A program made the translations under genes and the position numbers. A stretch of DNA of 64,000 nucleotides, taken from positions 62,001 to 126,000 of the forward strand of contig BROG01000809.1 in assembly GCA_030159075.1 (NCBI GenBank), given 5' to 3'. Under the pieces are notes generated by a model, which was not told where the DNA came from, did no database searches, and saw only the letters and a program-made list of their open reading frames with translations. This document shows, piece after piece, positions 20,455 to 36,904 of this stretch. How positions within the stretch are numbered: the stretch's first letter is position 1; each line of letters opens with the position of its first letter. The DNA is from Atrina japonica. Taxonomy: Eukaryota > Mollusca > Bivalvia > Pterioida > Pinnidae.

Positions 20455-21420
20455 GGATATTTCATGTAGTTCATTTAACTGGTCATGAGCCTTTAACGGA
20501 TCGTATCCAACAAGTTAGATAAAAATCTTTATTTCAACTGTTGAGAGGATCCAAGCATGGTATACAACAAGGGTCAGTAATATGAACCTTACTTTTCTTT
20601 GTACACATTAATGACCTTCCGGATGGACTGACAAGTCTTTTAGCAGACGACACTTCAATTCTCGACCCATCCAATGACCTAAAAACTACTGAGTGCGAAA
20701 ATTATCATGATTTTGATCAAATTAAGCGCTGCTCTGAAAGGTTGTTGGTAAAGTTCAAACCACAAAAGTCAGAAATAGTATTTGGTTCGAATAATGTCCA
20801 GCAAGAGCACATTTCTTTTATATTTTTATATTATTTATATCAGATTTTATTACATTTCTTGAGTAGCTGACCCTTCCGTAACCAATAGGCAATTGAGCAT
20901 AAAAAGTTTAGGGCCCCCTGTCACTAGATTTACTCAACCTCAACTGACTTTTTATGATTTTAAGGTAAATGCACAAAATTTATTCTGTAAATGGACATGT
21001 TTGTATATTAAAGGCATACATTTGTAAAAAATGATGAAAATTATTGCTTATTTGAGGAAAGCATTAAAATTGTTTGGGTACGTACCGTTCTCAATGTATT
21101 TATTCATTTTTACAGGAGCATCATAAGTGTGACGCAAAAATTTATACGTGAATGATGAGAGATAATAATCACTTAAACCCAAAGTTTTACAAACTATTAT
21201 ATAGTCAAAGTAATGAGATGAAAATTGGGCTTGAGTATTGAGTAAATTTAGTGACTTCGGGCCCATTAATTTTTTGTCTAAAATATACCTAATATTTATT
21301 AGACCAATACTTGAATATGGTTCCGAAGTATGAAGCAATACATCAATTAACGATGCCGAAAGGCTTGAATAGAACAGCATAGAAGAACCCGGATTGCCAT
21401 GGGTATCAAATCAAATGTAG
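20455..21420 (+). pseudogene. LINE reverse transcriptase, middle and C-terminal fragments
   Basis: GIQQGSV near 20565, then INDLPDGLTSLLADDTSILD (20606-20665), which holds the RT catalytic motif (here LADD instead of FADD), and KFKPQKSEIVFGSNN. A non-LINE AT-rich stretch follows. Near 21297-21400 the reading FIRPILEYGSEV ... DAERLE gives the LINE C-terminal signature. Several stops are present. Confidence 0.7.
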
Positions 21421-22620
21421 CTGAGAGACACAGCCCGGATCCAAAATCCGTTGGCACAATATAATTTAATACTTATGTATATAATACAAAATGGCATGAC
21501 ACTAAATTACCCTGTTGTCGTTTTGAATCCGACAATTTATTTTAAAAGTCCTTTAAAAGTAAACAGTCTACCAACTAAACATGAAACAATTTCCCTTTAA
21601 ATCACAATTTATAGGTAAACTTCCTCGTTATAACACAGTGCGCTCCCCTACCTTAGTTGGGACGATCAACATTTTCTTGTCTTGGAAAACTTTTTGACGC
21701 AAACTTCAATCATGTGAAGGGTCAAAGATACTTTTATCAAAGTCCATCAGAGAACTTTGATGGATTAGACACTCATCTTATTTTTCTTCAAACTTTGAAG
21801 GATTTCGATGGAATTCAGACAATCAACGCAGATAACCAATGTTTACATTGGTGCATGGATCTCTCCTGCATTATTTTGTCGCTCAAAAACTTTGATAGTG
21901 TGAACAGGCAACTACATAAAAACTTAACCAAATCTTTTACGAACTTTAAACAAACAAAACTTTGAACAGGACTTTAGACATGACTGCAGACTTTTGAAAA
22001 ATGATCGTCATCGTATTAAACTCGTTGATATTAATATATACCAATGTGGAGAGGGAACTGAAAACATGACTTTTAAGCTAAGACATATACACAGGTGGTG
22101 GAATGGTTCTTATACGTAGCATTTAGGCTGAGCTCCTGTTATTGATAGTATCCTGTACGGCGACCCCAATAAAAGTGATAACAATAATGCATTGTCACCT
22201 CGTAAAAAACTATTCCAGGCCGTCTGCGAATAATTGTGGATTCATAGTACGCGCCAGACTACTTTTGTGATTATCAAATCAAAATATAAATACCTGTGCA
22301 ATAATAATGTTTAAATGACAACCTTATATGTTATTCTGACTTTAATCATCTAAGCATGGAATTATTGCATAGAAACAATGTATTTATATACATTGATAGT
22401 TGATAATGAAGTTTATCCAGGAATGTCTTAAGGTGGTACACACTATAGGAAGCCTTCCAACTTCTCTCTGTTATCAACAAGTTCTATATTTACAAAATAA
22501 TAAATGCCTGTGCAATGTCAGCCGGTTTTTCATGGTTTAATCATAGGTATGAAGTTTACAAATTAACAATCGAAATGCCTTAGAGTAATTACTACTGGCA
22601 AACTTTAATGTAGCTCTTAA
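21420..22620. other. Non-coding, nothing recognised
   Basis: A 102-codon open stretch at 21657-21965 contains many AACTTTGA words. It has no domain and no visible promoter or splice sites, so I do not call it a gene. Confidence 0.4.
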
Positions 22621-22624
22621 CACA

Positions 22625-22632
22625 GACAAATC

Positions 22633-22729
<97 letters not shown>
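22625..22729. repeat. (TA)n microsatellite
   Basis: About 52 uninterrupted AT units. Confidence 0.97.
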
Positions 22730-22730
<1 letters not shown>

Positions 22731-23580
22731 CCACTGTGTGGCCATAAAAAGAGAAAACGCTGAAGGTTTCGTAAATAATAAAAATTTTAACTGATAGTTG
22801 TCGGATTCAGGAAATTCCTAAATCACACCCGTGCTTCCATACAAAGGTATAAATCATAACCGAGTAAATATACAAATGTACAAAATATATTTAAAACAAT
22901 GTAATGATCTCTTGAGCAATTAAACTAACTATTTCCACCTGTCCACACAGGTGACAGGTGACACATGGTCGGCTCTCTATTGAAGATATAAAACATGTTC
23001 TTTCAAATATTACAGTCACAATAGATATTAATGAAATTTCTAGCTTTGAAATGTAACAATGAAAAAAAATTATCAAGTATGTTTATAATTATACACTTAA
23101 TTGAAATTACATTTAGATAAAATGTCTAAATATCACAAAATATAATTTTCAGTTAAAAATGTAAATTTAGCACGGTGATATATACGTGATTATGTTATAG
23201 ACAAAATATTGACATGAATATTAAGACAGTTACGTACTTACCTTGTTCTTAATAAATATGTAAATAAATTTTAAATCAATTCATATTTTAACTTTTGTTT
23301 ATTTTACAAGAAAAATATGTTTAAACAGATTGCTATGTAGTTTTAAAAGATTTTTTTCATCCTTACTGGTTTTCTTCGCATGAGATCCTTTTCATAATAT
23401 GATCATCATCATTTTCATCAGTAGCGCAGCAGTTATCGGTAGAAGTCGCTCTAGTTTTCATAATACACTTGGTGTCAACGCTAAGGCGATTTTTACATTA
23501 ATTGGAAATTCGTTTTTATGAAAGTTGATTAGATGATTTATGAATCAAGTTAATTCTAAATGAACAGTATTTTGTATTTT

Positions 23581-23655
<75 letters not shown>

Positions 23656-24605
23656 GAAATTGATTGTGTAATAAGTGAAAGTGAAATGCTATTGGTAAAT
23701 TAAGAAAAAGCAAGGCAAATAGTAATAATGGTAGTTCGAATGAATTCTTAATCACTTGTAAGGATATTTAATGCCTTTTTTGATATTTGAAATTCACAAA
23801 AAAGAATAGCAGATCAAGGTAGGAAAAACTCTTTATGCATTAAAAATGCGTCAGAAAAACATGTAACGATATGATTTATACACATTGTTAGGAAATTCAG
23901 AATATTTAAATATTGGTTAAAGCTCGTTAACACTGAAAATATTACATTAATCGTGTTCTTGTTGCGAGAATATGAAAGAGAATGAAGATATTTGGTTAGT
24001 TAATATTAGAAGAGAACTTAATACAATTGGTCTTGGGTATATCTGGAACATGGATAACATTGGAAATAACAATTATAATATTATTAAAAACATAATTTCC
24101 GAAATATACCAATAGTCTCTATATGGGAGAATAATCGTTTCCTCTAAATGTTTGTTATGCAGGTATCTGATATATAATATTAAATTACAGACATATTTAT
24201 GTAAGAATATTAGGTATATGAAAGAACTAACACGGATTAGGTTATCTGCACATAAATTACAATTTTAATACGGGTGTTATAGTAATATTGACCGTCAGGA
24301 TAGAAAATGTACACTATAATTTAGACGATATAATGGAGGAATTGCATTTTTTTTATTAAATGTCCAGTATATAATGATCTAAGGAATAAATATATTAAAC
24401 CTTACTATCAGTGACGACCAAGTGTGTTCATATTTGTAGAATTATTTAATGCTGATCATGTCAAAGGAATTAACAATTTATGTATTTTTTTGTATTCAGC
24501 AATAATTTTAAGACATAGTCTAATACAACCGTAAACACCAATGCATTATTATGTATCTTACATGAGTTAAACTACCTACGAATAATATTATGTATGTTAT
24601 CGTTT
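22730..24605. other. AT-rich non-coding with a second (TA)n tract
   Basis: A (TA)n run lies at 23583-23652. Otherwise no gene, domain or internal repeat is recognised. Confidence 0.5.
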
Positions 24606-24611
24606 ATTTAG

Positions 24612-25068
24612 GTTTCCGGTTTTGGTAGATTTTGAGTGGTATGTGATAGTTTCCGGTTTTGGTAGATTTGGAGTGGTATGTGATAGTTTACGGTTTTGGT
24701 AGATTTGGAGTGGTATGTGATAGTTTCCGGTTTTGGTAGATTTGGAGTGGTATGTGATAGTTTACGGTTTTGGTAGATTTGGAGTGTTAGGTGATAGTTT
24801 CCGGTTTTGGTAGATTTGGAGTGGTATGTGATAGTTTCCGGTTTTGGTAGATTTGGAGTGGTATGTGATAGTTTACGGTTGTGGTAGATTTGGAGTGGTA
24901 TGTGATAGTTTCCGGTTTTGGTAGATTTGGAGTGGTATGTGATAGTTTACGGTTTTGGTAGATTTGGAGTGGTATGTGATAGTTTACGGTTTTGGTAGAT
25001 TTGGAGTGGTATGTGATAGTTTACGGTTTTGGTAGATTTGGAGTGGTATGTGATAGTTTACGGTTTGC
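24612..25068. repeat. Minisatellite, 37-bp unit, about 12 copies
   Basis: Unit TTTCCGGTTTTGGTAGATTT followed by GGAGTGGTATGTGATAG. Copies alternate between TTTCCGG and TTTACGG starts, suggesting duplication of two-unit blocks. Very high identity indicates recent expansion. Confidence 0.93.
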
Positions 25069-25777
25069 ATTGATTACATAAGACATAATTTACTACAACC
25101 GTAAAGGATATGCATAATGATGACATTACTAGATTTCGGTATTTAGATGTAAATAGATTAGCGTAAACGATAACGATTTAAATAAAACAGTTATATACAG
25201 TCTGACTAATGTTTAGAGTCTTTTATATGAATTATACTTAATTTACATGGTCCCAGATAACACAATATGGGAATTGATTTTACACCTCTGACTTTGTGTT
25301 ATATCGATTACGTCAATGCCTTGTTTCTCATTCACTTCTGGAAACGGAAATAAATGTTTGTCATTATGAATTCAAAACATGTTTAAATGCAATGTGCCCT
25401 GAGCAACATATAGTCATCGTGGGAAATTGTCCAACAGGAGAGATATATATTCGGTGGTAAATAATCTGCCGATATCAAAATGTTAACGAAAACGAAATAT
25501 GTCGGACAAAACAAAAAATGCAGTGATTTCACAAAGAAAGTACCTGTAGACCTAACTCGAGTTACTTTTTTATTTACGTGGACATAGTTTCAGTTCGTAA
25601 ACATATGCTTACTCGTTAACCTGTGGTCAGGATCGGTTTAGACGGTTAGAAACAAAATTCTATTATTTCAGATTATTAAATGAACATGACATTGACGTGC
25701 AAAGTCATTACAGCGATCGTTAATAGTAATGTTCAATATGACTTCATATTATCGCTAAGTTGATTATTAGATTCTGG

Positions 25778-25990
25778 TTGTTGTTGTTGTTGTTGTTGTT
25801 TAATGTCCCAACCAAGAATCTTTCACTCATGGAGACGTCACCAAATTCAGATGAAGTGCTTCAAATTTTGGCCTATGCTCGGCACTTACGGCCATTTAGC
25901 AGTGAGGATTCTTTGACTACTTCACGTACTGTGACATTGGACCTCGGTTTTTACTGTCTTATTCAAAGGACAGGAAAAGCCAGCCGCCTA
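25778..25990 (-). mobile_element. SINE family 1, head missing
   Basis: The tail (CAA)n, the body with CGAGCATAGGCCAAAATTTG and the region near the head are recognisable on the minus strand. The tRNA-like head is absent and the left end is an expanded (GTT)n tract. Confidence 0.75.
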
Positions 25991-26332
25991 CTCCGAAGCA
26001 ACAAGCAAAAGTAAATAGTCCAAATTAGTGAATACCGAAATGGCAATGAATAAGTTACTATAGTTGGATATGTGACCAAAATTGTACATGGTTCCAAACA
26101 GAGTGATGAATCGGGTGTGAACAGAAGTGTGTTTGATTTCCGAACTGAGGGATTTTAATTTTACATGTGTTCATGAGACTTTGAGATAATAGATTGTACA
26201 TTTTTGTTTTCAAATGATTACTCCCCTTTTCAGATTTTCGAGACGAAACTTCACTGTTATACAGATATTGTTATATTGACAAATATTCCTTTACCTTGCC
26301 CCTTTCTAATGTTTCTAGATCCGCCACTCTTG

Positions 26333-26690
<358 letters not shown>

Positions 26691-26699
26691 AGGCGAATC

Positions 26700-29600
26700 A
26701 AACCTGTTCGCCTTATTTGAGCTGCAGCGAATGCATTTACAGCCTTTGCTTCAGAGAAGCTTTTTGACTGGAAAAGAATTAACAAACCATTTGGTGACAT
26801 TCAGGTCAAACCAATTTAACATTATTTTTACAATACTAGTTGCACTCTACTATCACAACATTTCTGGAACCAGTGGTTGTCACAAAATGACCTGCTGAAA
26901 TCTATAATGGTTGCAGTAAATGACAATCTCACAAAGGTAGGTGTAAGGACCCTTGGAATTATCGACAAAGTCACTAAATGCCCCAGGTGGCGCCTGTTCG
27001 AGAAAAACTGTTCGCTTGAATCATTACCCGAGTCAAGCAATAGCAAATATTCAGTAATGGAATTCGAACACGGCACAACTGTTTGATGGTGATCAGCATT
27101 TCCTTTCCATTGACATTCACAAAGACGAAATGTATGACGGCTTTTTACTGAATCAAGTGGTCCAGAACTATATAGCCCGACACAGGCCCATTATCAGTGC
27201 CATCTTGATTATATTAGACATGCAAGCTAAAGACCAAGTTCTTTGATTTCCTAGGTAACCTGAATTATTTCACCAGGCTGCTGTGGTTCCAAAAAAACAA
27301 ATACAATTTCAGATAGAGATTTTAGAGATTTAAATTTATTAGTTAGAATAAAACCTGGTGCATCCTCTATCTGTTATGAATCAACTGTGTTATGTTCCAA
27401 CATAATTTAGGCGACGAGGAGTAAGTTCGGGAGCTCAAAGGGACTAGGAAGCTAAAAAGGAAAAAACAATCAAAGAACAACAAATTCGATAATTAAAGGA
27501 GTCTTGGACTCTTGGCTGGGCTGATGTTGACAAATGAGCTCAGATAATTCACACAATCTGTTCTAACACAAATTAGATTCCACAAAGATGTTCTAAACAG
27601 CCGAGGACCCAGAGAAACGTTTAAAAATCTAAAGTAAAAGCATACATATACCTCTGAGGAGCTTGTGTCCAATCTACAGAAAGTTGTAAAAATAAACACA
27701 ATATCCAACCCCTGTCAACAACACAACTTGGTTCTGGCTGATATTAATCAAGTTTGAGCTAAGCTTGACTCCGCCAAGCAAGCAATGAAGAGCAAAGTCA
27801 TTCTTGGACGCAAGAAACGGTCCATAGCCCAACAAATACCCTCTATAGATCTTTCTTAAATTTCTTTTGGATCTTGTGTGTAAAGAAATATTTAGCACAG
27901 CTAAATCAAATGTCTCCTCTTCTAAGAAATGAAAGAAATCTGTTTAACTCTAGATGAAGAGAGGAGATTGGTGTTAACATTTGCTTGTGTAATGTTTGTG
28001 TAAATTATATAAAAAAATATATGGCCTTACTTTCGGTCACTTACCTTATTATCAAAGTGAGTTTATCTATGATTTTAATAAAAGACAAATTAGTCTTTTA
28101 TGTTCAAAATTAAAAGAAGAAAATAATTATTTTATTGCAGGAACCCCTTATAACTCGGTTTTACTTATTACATATCGCTATTTTATCAACATTCTCTCCA
28201 AATATAGGCTATATATCGATTATTGAAATCTTAATATATCCGCAGCACATGCTCGTATCTTTAAAACCATTGTACCAAAATGATAAGTTAAAGACATATA
28301 ACAAATATACACTGGTTATTTCGAGATTAAGGTTGCTTCTAAATATCGCATGGAACCCCTGATACTACTGGTTAACGAGAATTGGTATGTCAAGAAAACA
28401 AATAAATTTAATTTATTTTGACAACAAAACCAGAACACCAAAGCCATCTTAAAGTTGTTATATCAACTTTTAAACCAATTTAATCAAATAAAAAAATAAT
28501 AATATAGTTTTTGAAACATCCTCAGTGTTTTACTTTTATTGGTCGCCATATTTGTTCAATGTTCTGAATAGAAACAAGTCCCCACAACCGAAATAAAAGG
28601 CAAGTTTGCAAAATCAGTCGTCATTTTCTAACTACAGTCGCATAGAACAAACGTGTGAACTAATGAAGTTTGAGTATAACCCACCTGCATGTCAAAAATA
28701 ATATTAATATCAGCAAAGTTCATTTACTTTATCTGGACATTTAGCCTGCTAATATACAGGTCACAAGTATGTAATTAATCAGTTTAAACACGAGAATATC
28801 AAACATAATTCCAAGTTCCCCATGCGAAAACCGTAAAATTAAAAACAAACAAGAGCTCAAACCACATTGAATATCCTCACTCCCAAAATAACGAATCATA
28901 GACAAGTCAGACCAAGGTTAACTCGGTAATATATATTCGAACACTCGGCTCGTTTTACAGGACCACTTGCACCCATTTCGAAATAAATGATAGCAATGTT
29001 TCATGGCTATGTGTCTTATAACGTTTATTTGTTGTCATCTTTGTAAAAGTATTAGAAGGGGTACCTTAACATTGATCAAGTGTGCGCGACCCGACTGCTC
29101 CCTTTACCGAGTTCACCAGAATGTGTGACGCTATGTAAACAGCACAACAAAAGGAAGCAGATTACTGGTAGGATTTTATTTATTTTTCCGTTGAAAGTGC
29201 ATATTATTTTACGGATACTAAAATAATGATTTTAAAACTTATTATAAAATCTGTTTATTACGCATTTTTATTTAAGTCTTTAAAGTAAAAATTAATGCGG
29301 AATATTTATTATTTGAGTAATGGATATTCTTGATAAGATGTCATTTGTCCATTGTTTCGCTTTGGGAGTACAGGTGTGATATAACGGTCGTTCTGCAGCC
29401 TCGCCTTTTAGAGCGGAATTGCGAGCCAATTTCTATTGATAACATTTAACAAACATGTCTGACTGTGAAATAATAAATGGAGTGTTTCAAAAGCATTTTA
29501 TTTTATTTTTTTCGAATTCAAAACTTGTTTGAAAGTTACGATGACAGATAGTATTAAAACTGATTTGTGTCCAAGAGTTTTTCTGGCTATCAGACAAACA

Positions 29601-29995
29601 CGATTTAGATGTTAAATTCTCGAGAATCAAGAGAATCAATAAATATTTTATGCACTGTGTATTTAGATTTCCCTTCAAATCATATATATCATATATGCTT
29701 TAATGCTTTACATTGTCCAATCAAACTCTCAAATTTATAATTGTAGTTAAAAAAATTATTATAACACTTATGATCAAGTCATGACACTCACGTGTAAATT
29801 ATAATAATTGAGTTCGAAAGCAGCTATTAAAATACGTATTTATTGAATATTTAGTCTAAAACTATTGGCAATATCAAACAAATTAGTTATGTCTTCACTC
29901 CATAGACCACTCCCCATCTGCATTCTGTTATGTGATTTTATCTCAGAATTACGGGTTAACATGATAATCAGTCCATTATTATGATGAAAAACAAA
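26700..29995. other. Long AT-rich stretch without recognised features
   Basis: Short open stretches exist, for example 26877-27086 on plus and 27996-28226 on plus. None shows a domain, splice-bounded exon or repeat that I can support. The segment 26880-27180 has fairly balanced composition and could be a decayed coding relic. Confidence 0.4.
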
Positions 29996-30690
29996 TAATA
30001 TATACTGTCTATATGTAAAGTAAAAATGTTTATGACCAACAAGATACAGTTAAAGTGATGAGAAAGTATTAATATGAACTGGCTACAGTAAAGTAACAAC
30101 GATGATGACAAGATACAGTTAAAGGGATGAGAAATTAATATTATGAACTGTCTGTATGTAAAGTAACAACGATGATGACCGACACAATACGGTTATAGTG
30201 ATGACAAACTGATAATATGTACTGTCTATATGTAAAGTAACAACGATGATGACCAACAAGATACAGTTAAAGTGATGAGAAATTAATATTATGTACTGTC
30301 TATATGTAAAGTAACAACGATGATGACCAACAAGATACAGCTCAGGTGATGAGAAGCAAATTATATGTACTGTCTATATGTAAAGCAACATCGATGATGA
30401 CCAACAAGATACAGTTAAAGTGATGAGAAACAAATAATCAGACTATGCACATGTAAAATAAATATTATAAACATAATTCCAAATATATAATTAATGGTAT
30501 ATTATAATGCTCAAGACAATCGTTTCTGTCAATTAGACTTCATCAGTTGAGCTCCAGTTTAAAATGTATATGTATAACAAAGGTGATGGCCAAAAAATAA
30601 AGTTAAGGTGATGAGAAACAGATAATAATACTGTCTATATGTAAAATTAGAAAGATGGTAACCAACACCAACAAAATGTTTGCTGAACTG
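29995..30690. repeat. Minisatellite, ~75-bp unit, interrupted by element D
   Basis: The unit has ACAAGATACAGTTAAAGTGA, GAGAAATTAATATTATGTAC and TGTCTATATGTAAAGTAACA followed by ACGATGATGACCA. About six copies run to 30440. Element D copy 2 (30466-30570) follows, then one more unit at about 30580-30670. The insertion split an existing array. Confidence 0.85.
30466..30570 (+). repeat. Element D, copy 2
   Basis: TTATAATGCTCAAGACAATC, then GTTTCTGTCAATTAGACTTC and ATCAGTTGAGCTCCAG. It lies inside the 75-bp array. Confidence 0.75.
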
Positions 30691-30737
30691 CGCCATAACA
30701 ATGGTTAATGTCTCAGAATATTATATTTTGTATTAGA

Positions 30738-30815
30738 TAATTTGAAATATTATAAACATAATACCAAAGTTATAATGACCAAGACGATATCGTTTCTGTC
30801 AATTACACTTCACGA
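30738..30815 (+). repeat. Element D, copy 3
   Basis: ATTATAAACATAATACCAAA, then AGTTATAATGACCAAGACGA and a TTTCTGTCAATTACACTTCA segment. It is the most diverged at its right end. Confidence 0.7.
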
Positions 30816-31109
30816 ACTGATAAAAAAAACCAGGCAAATTCGAGGAATTAATAGTCTCTTCCCTACCTATTGATCATATATATAAATTGACAAAATCTGC
30901 TTAGTGACACTAACATTAGTCCAAACAAAAAGTCTGAACAAAATAACAACCAATATGCAGCCCAGGTCTGAATTTTTAACCCCTGAGCGCTTGTATATTG
31001 ACCGTTCTTTGAAGAGTATTCAGCGAATACATTCGCCGACATCCCTATGATGAATGTATTTCACCACTGTCTAGAAGACCCGGAAAACATCAAGCGAATC
31101 CGGACCGGG

Positions 31110-33020
31110 TTCATCACAAATCTAGGAATTACTATGTCGGATTTTTCAGTTGTTTATATGGCAGGAGAGAAAATTGTCGTGTCAATTAGTAGATGTTTTA
31201 GAGAAACCTTTAAGGAACATACAATTAGTAGGATCGTCATTGCGCGTTGTAAATTTCTTATGCCATCGAAAACGTCGTAATATTTAGCCGGCCTGGCTCA
31301 GTCGGTAGCGCGCTCGACTCTTGGTTGTGAGTTCAAGTCAAACCGGCGGCAGGCTGGTTTCCTGTCCTTTGGATGGGAAAGCAAAACTCGAGGTCCCGTG
31401 TCTCTGTTGGTGTCGGCACTTTAAAGAACCTTCACAGCTCAATGGCCGTATGTGCCGAGCATAGGCCAAAATTTGAAGCCATTTACCGGCATCTGGTGAC
31501 ATCTCCATATGAGTGAAAGATTCTTGAGTGGGGCGTTAAAATCAATGAATAAAACAAACGCCGTAATTTTCAAACGAAATTGTACTGTTTGCAAGCACAA
31601 CACAATTGCCATGTATATAGCTATAATTTCAGCCTACTAAAACACGTGTAATTTGTACGATATCGTCATTATTGATTGTTGAATATTTATTTTTTTCTAT
31701 TTTGAAAATAAACGTAGGTTATTTATCTGTGGTAGAAAATACTGCGTCATTTTTCTATGGTGAAAAATATTACTGTGCCTTTTCTAGATCCTACAAAAAA
31801 GTTATCTGGAACACGGGTAATTTTTCCTACTGGTATGGGTGAATAGACCTTTTTGGAGTTGATTTTTTCTGTTACCATTTGTCATAGTAGTATGCAACTT
31901 CAGAGTTCTCCCTGTTAAACATTTTATCTTTTATATATAACCTGGAATCTAGATCTCATGCATTGCTAGATGTCAGGTGTGAAAAACAGTCTACAAGGAA
32001 CTGACGGCACTTGTAGTCGTTACATGAAAGGATTTCAACATTTAAAATCAACAATTAAATCCCAGGAGAAGAACTAAGACACAATATCATTGAATTTTGT
32101 CAATGTCATTTTATTACGAAACCGGAAGCGACCTTGCTCGACATTCTGTTGAGGTCACATGATATGAACACTAACTATTCCGACAAAACTGTACGGAATG
32201 GAACAAACCTAAAAAGTGTAATGGGTATTCATGATTCCTACGTAGCAAAATGATCGAGACCGAGTAGTTTTTCTATGTGCTTGAGAACTAAGTCATTGGT
32301 GTAATCATAATTCCTACGTTATTGTGTATAAATTAGTAAAACGATGGGTATCACTCTTCCAATTGTTTTGGTTACGAGTCAGTCAACCGTAAGCATGACT
32401 TAGCCAAAAAGGATACGAATTGAGATTGGCACGAACTGAGATGGGTCCGAGTTTACCAACATTCCACAAAGACGTCAACACGTTGCCATACAGGTAACAA
32501 ACAAACAAAACACAGGAAAAAAGAAAAACAAGAAGATATATAGAATCGATAAAGAAATTGTGCTGTACATTTGGGAACAGAAATAGAGCGTCGAAATGCT
32601 TTGAGGAAGGAAATGAAGCTGAAAACTAATTGATAATTTGCCACCCTTCCTTGAATTTCCCCTGAAGCAACCTTTATCTGTCAAGGCTATTTATATAACA
32701 GTTCTGTTCAATCGTGGAGTTACAAACTTGTCGGAGAATACCAATACATTCTTTTGTTTTTATCTGTTTAACTAGTAAGTGATAAAAGTATATGTATAGA
32801 AATACAATATTTTTATTTAATTATTAATAATTTTCGATGAAATACTACTTGACATGCTTTCCGTATAGATGTAACAGAAGTGACCGGTACACGTGCGATC
32901 GCTAATTAGGAGTGTTTGTACCACGTTGTTTTTATCATTTTCTGACTAATTGCAGTGTATTTGTGCATTACAGTGTGTCTCTAAATTGTAAAATGTGTGA
33001 ATCGGAGAACTTTTCACGAT
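31110..33020 (+). repeat. Dispersed family R2, copy B (with nested SINE)
   Basis: 31120-31260 matches 43275-43400 (GGATTTTTCAGTTGTTTATA and TAGGATCGTCATTGCGCGT). 31700-32700 matches 43480-44330. Its end matches copy A. SINE family 1 lies inside at 31286-31556 and is absent at the matching place in copy C. Confidence 0.75.
31286..31556 (+). mobile_element. tRNA-derived SINE family 1, full-length
   Basis: The head GCCGGCCTGGCTCAGTCGGT carries an A box; GTGAGTTCAAGTC is the B-box region. The body includes TGTGCCGAGCATAGGCCAAA and the tail ends AATGAATAAAACAAAC. It is inserted in R2 copy B. Confidence 0.88.
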
Positions 33021-33189
33021 ATATTTTATAAAGTATCAATTATCGTGATATATTTCCTATAATTGATAGACTGTAGAGTTTTTTGGAAGGAGACCCGATT
33101 GTTATTTATAAAATAATGTATTATGTAACATATAATTGTGCAAGTGTTTATGAATCAAACATTCAATATTCAAACTTTCCTTACGATGC

Positions 33190-34620
33190 TTAACAGTGCA
33201 ATAGAACTATAGTTAGACGGGGTATGTTTGTTGACTTTTTTGAAGAGGGGCATAACTCTTGCCTTTTTCCACAAGGTAGGAAAAACACCCATTGGCAAAC
33301 ATTTTTTTAAATTATCATGAGGTAAACTTACCCCTTATTACGTAACATCTGGACCCGGTTGCACAACACATCGGTAAATTTAACGTACTGTTAGCCCATT
33401 AGTTTAACACTGGTTAACTTCACGTTAAAGCTAACAACCTGATGTGCAACTGGGTCCTGGTGACTTATATTATCATTTCCAATATCATCTTGACTTAAGT
33501 CAATATTGGACAAAGTTTTATCTGTTCTCATGTTAAAATCGGGGACCTCTACATTTGAATCATTAACAGATTATATATCTGCAAAATATTTATTTAATAA
33601 ATTCGCTTTACATTAATCATTAACTTCTAGATACTTGTTTCGGGATTCAACAATGGAGGTAGAGAATTTACAGTTCCGCTAGTTGAAACTATAACGTAAT
33701 ATAACGTATAAGTTTCCAAAATTCTTTTTTATCATTTGTTGTATAATAATCAATCAGGTTATTAATGTCGAGGTAAAAACTTTCTCTTGTGATTTTTTTT
33801 TATATTATTTACATAATTTCTCTGTCTCTTATAATTAAAAACCTGTATTAACCCCTTCTTTTGCCCTTTTTCTCAACCTTTCCCTTTTTCTGATTTCCCG
33901 CCTTATATCTGTATTGAACCATCGCTTATAATTTTTCCTTACTATAACCTTATTTTTTGGTATGTATTTCTTGGCAACTTCAATATACTTACAATTAAAA
34001 TTCTCACATACACTATCCATGTAATGCGAATCTAAGTAGTTTCCCCGATTAAAGTTTCGAACTTCTTCGTTAAATGCTTGAAAATCAGATTGACATCCCT
34101 TATAAAATTTTTCTTAATCTTACAATTTATGATGATTTCAACCAGTGTTGCATTGTGATCATATACGTTACGGTCAATATCAACAACTATCACAAATATC
34201 ACACATTCCTACCGAACACTTTCAAACGAGAATTAGGTCAAGTTGGTATAAATTACGAGTTATTTATGTCATCTACGATAAATATATTAGAATTATAATT
34301 CATATCATCTCCAATGGATTTTTGAAATTATTCCAAAAATCAGTACTGGAATTTGGTGACCTGTAAACGATACAGAGTAAGAATGCATAGTTGGGAAATT
34401 AAATTTCGGTCCATATATTTTCACCAACATCGCATTCAAACTGACTCAGTCTGTTAACAAGAAGATTCTCGGAAACATATACAACGATCCACCCACACAC
34501 ATACACACCGTGACAAGTGCAATCAGAGCGTATAGGATCTGGATATAACCCACCAATCTGGAAATATATATGTTAATATCGGAATTACTAACATTATCGT
34601 CAAAATACAATATGGGGACA
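33190..34620 (-). pseudogene. Jockey/CR1-like LINE ORF2: endonuclease, linker and start of RT
   Basis: Read from 34620 downward. GYIQILYALIALV and a GVYVCGWIVVYVSENLL segment are the middle of an AP-type endonuclease. VYRSPNSSTDFWNNF (about 34345) is a typical endonuclease motif. YIPKNKVIVRKNYKRWFNTD (about 33920) and the basic RKRERLRKRA belong to the linker. GVFP/LPCGKRQ-like residues near 33260 precede the RT. Many stops and frame changes are present. It is probably the same clade as the RT fragments at 18-21 kb. Confidence 0.7.
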
Positions 34621-36654
<2,034 letters not shown>

Positions 36655-36902
36655 TGTCATACAAAAGGTAATAAAATGAGTTTATATGATAAGGCGTCAT
36701 ACAAAACGTCATATTCATTTATGTATGTCCCCAAAAGGGTCAAAGATGTGTTAATATAAAGATGATATACAAATTGTCAGTAGATATCTTTTTACAAGTA
36801 TGTCATACAAATATATGTTATAAGATGTGTTAAAATATGTCACAAATTGTCATTACATGTGTTAATATATGTCACAAAGGGGCATGTGTTAATATATAAA
36901 AA
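36655..36902. repeat. Left part of a split minisatellite (TGTCACAAAG... unit)
   Basis: Irregular units with GTCATACAAA, GATGTGTTAATATA and ATGTCACAAA. The same units resume at 38690-38885, beyond the Penelope-like insertion. Confidence 0.75.
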
Positions 36903-36904
36903 AA

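Noticed and set aside
21657..21965. 102-codon open frame on plus
   Set aside because: Rich in a repeated AACTTTGA word, no domain, no promoter or splice borders.
31286..31360. tRNA gene
   Set aside because: Head of SINE family 1, which occurs four times in the window with the same body.
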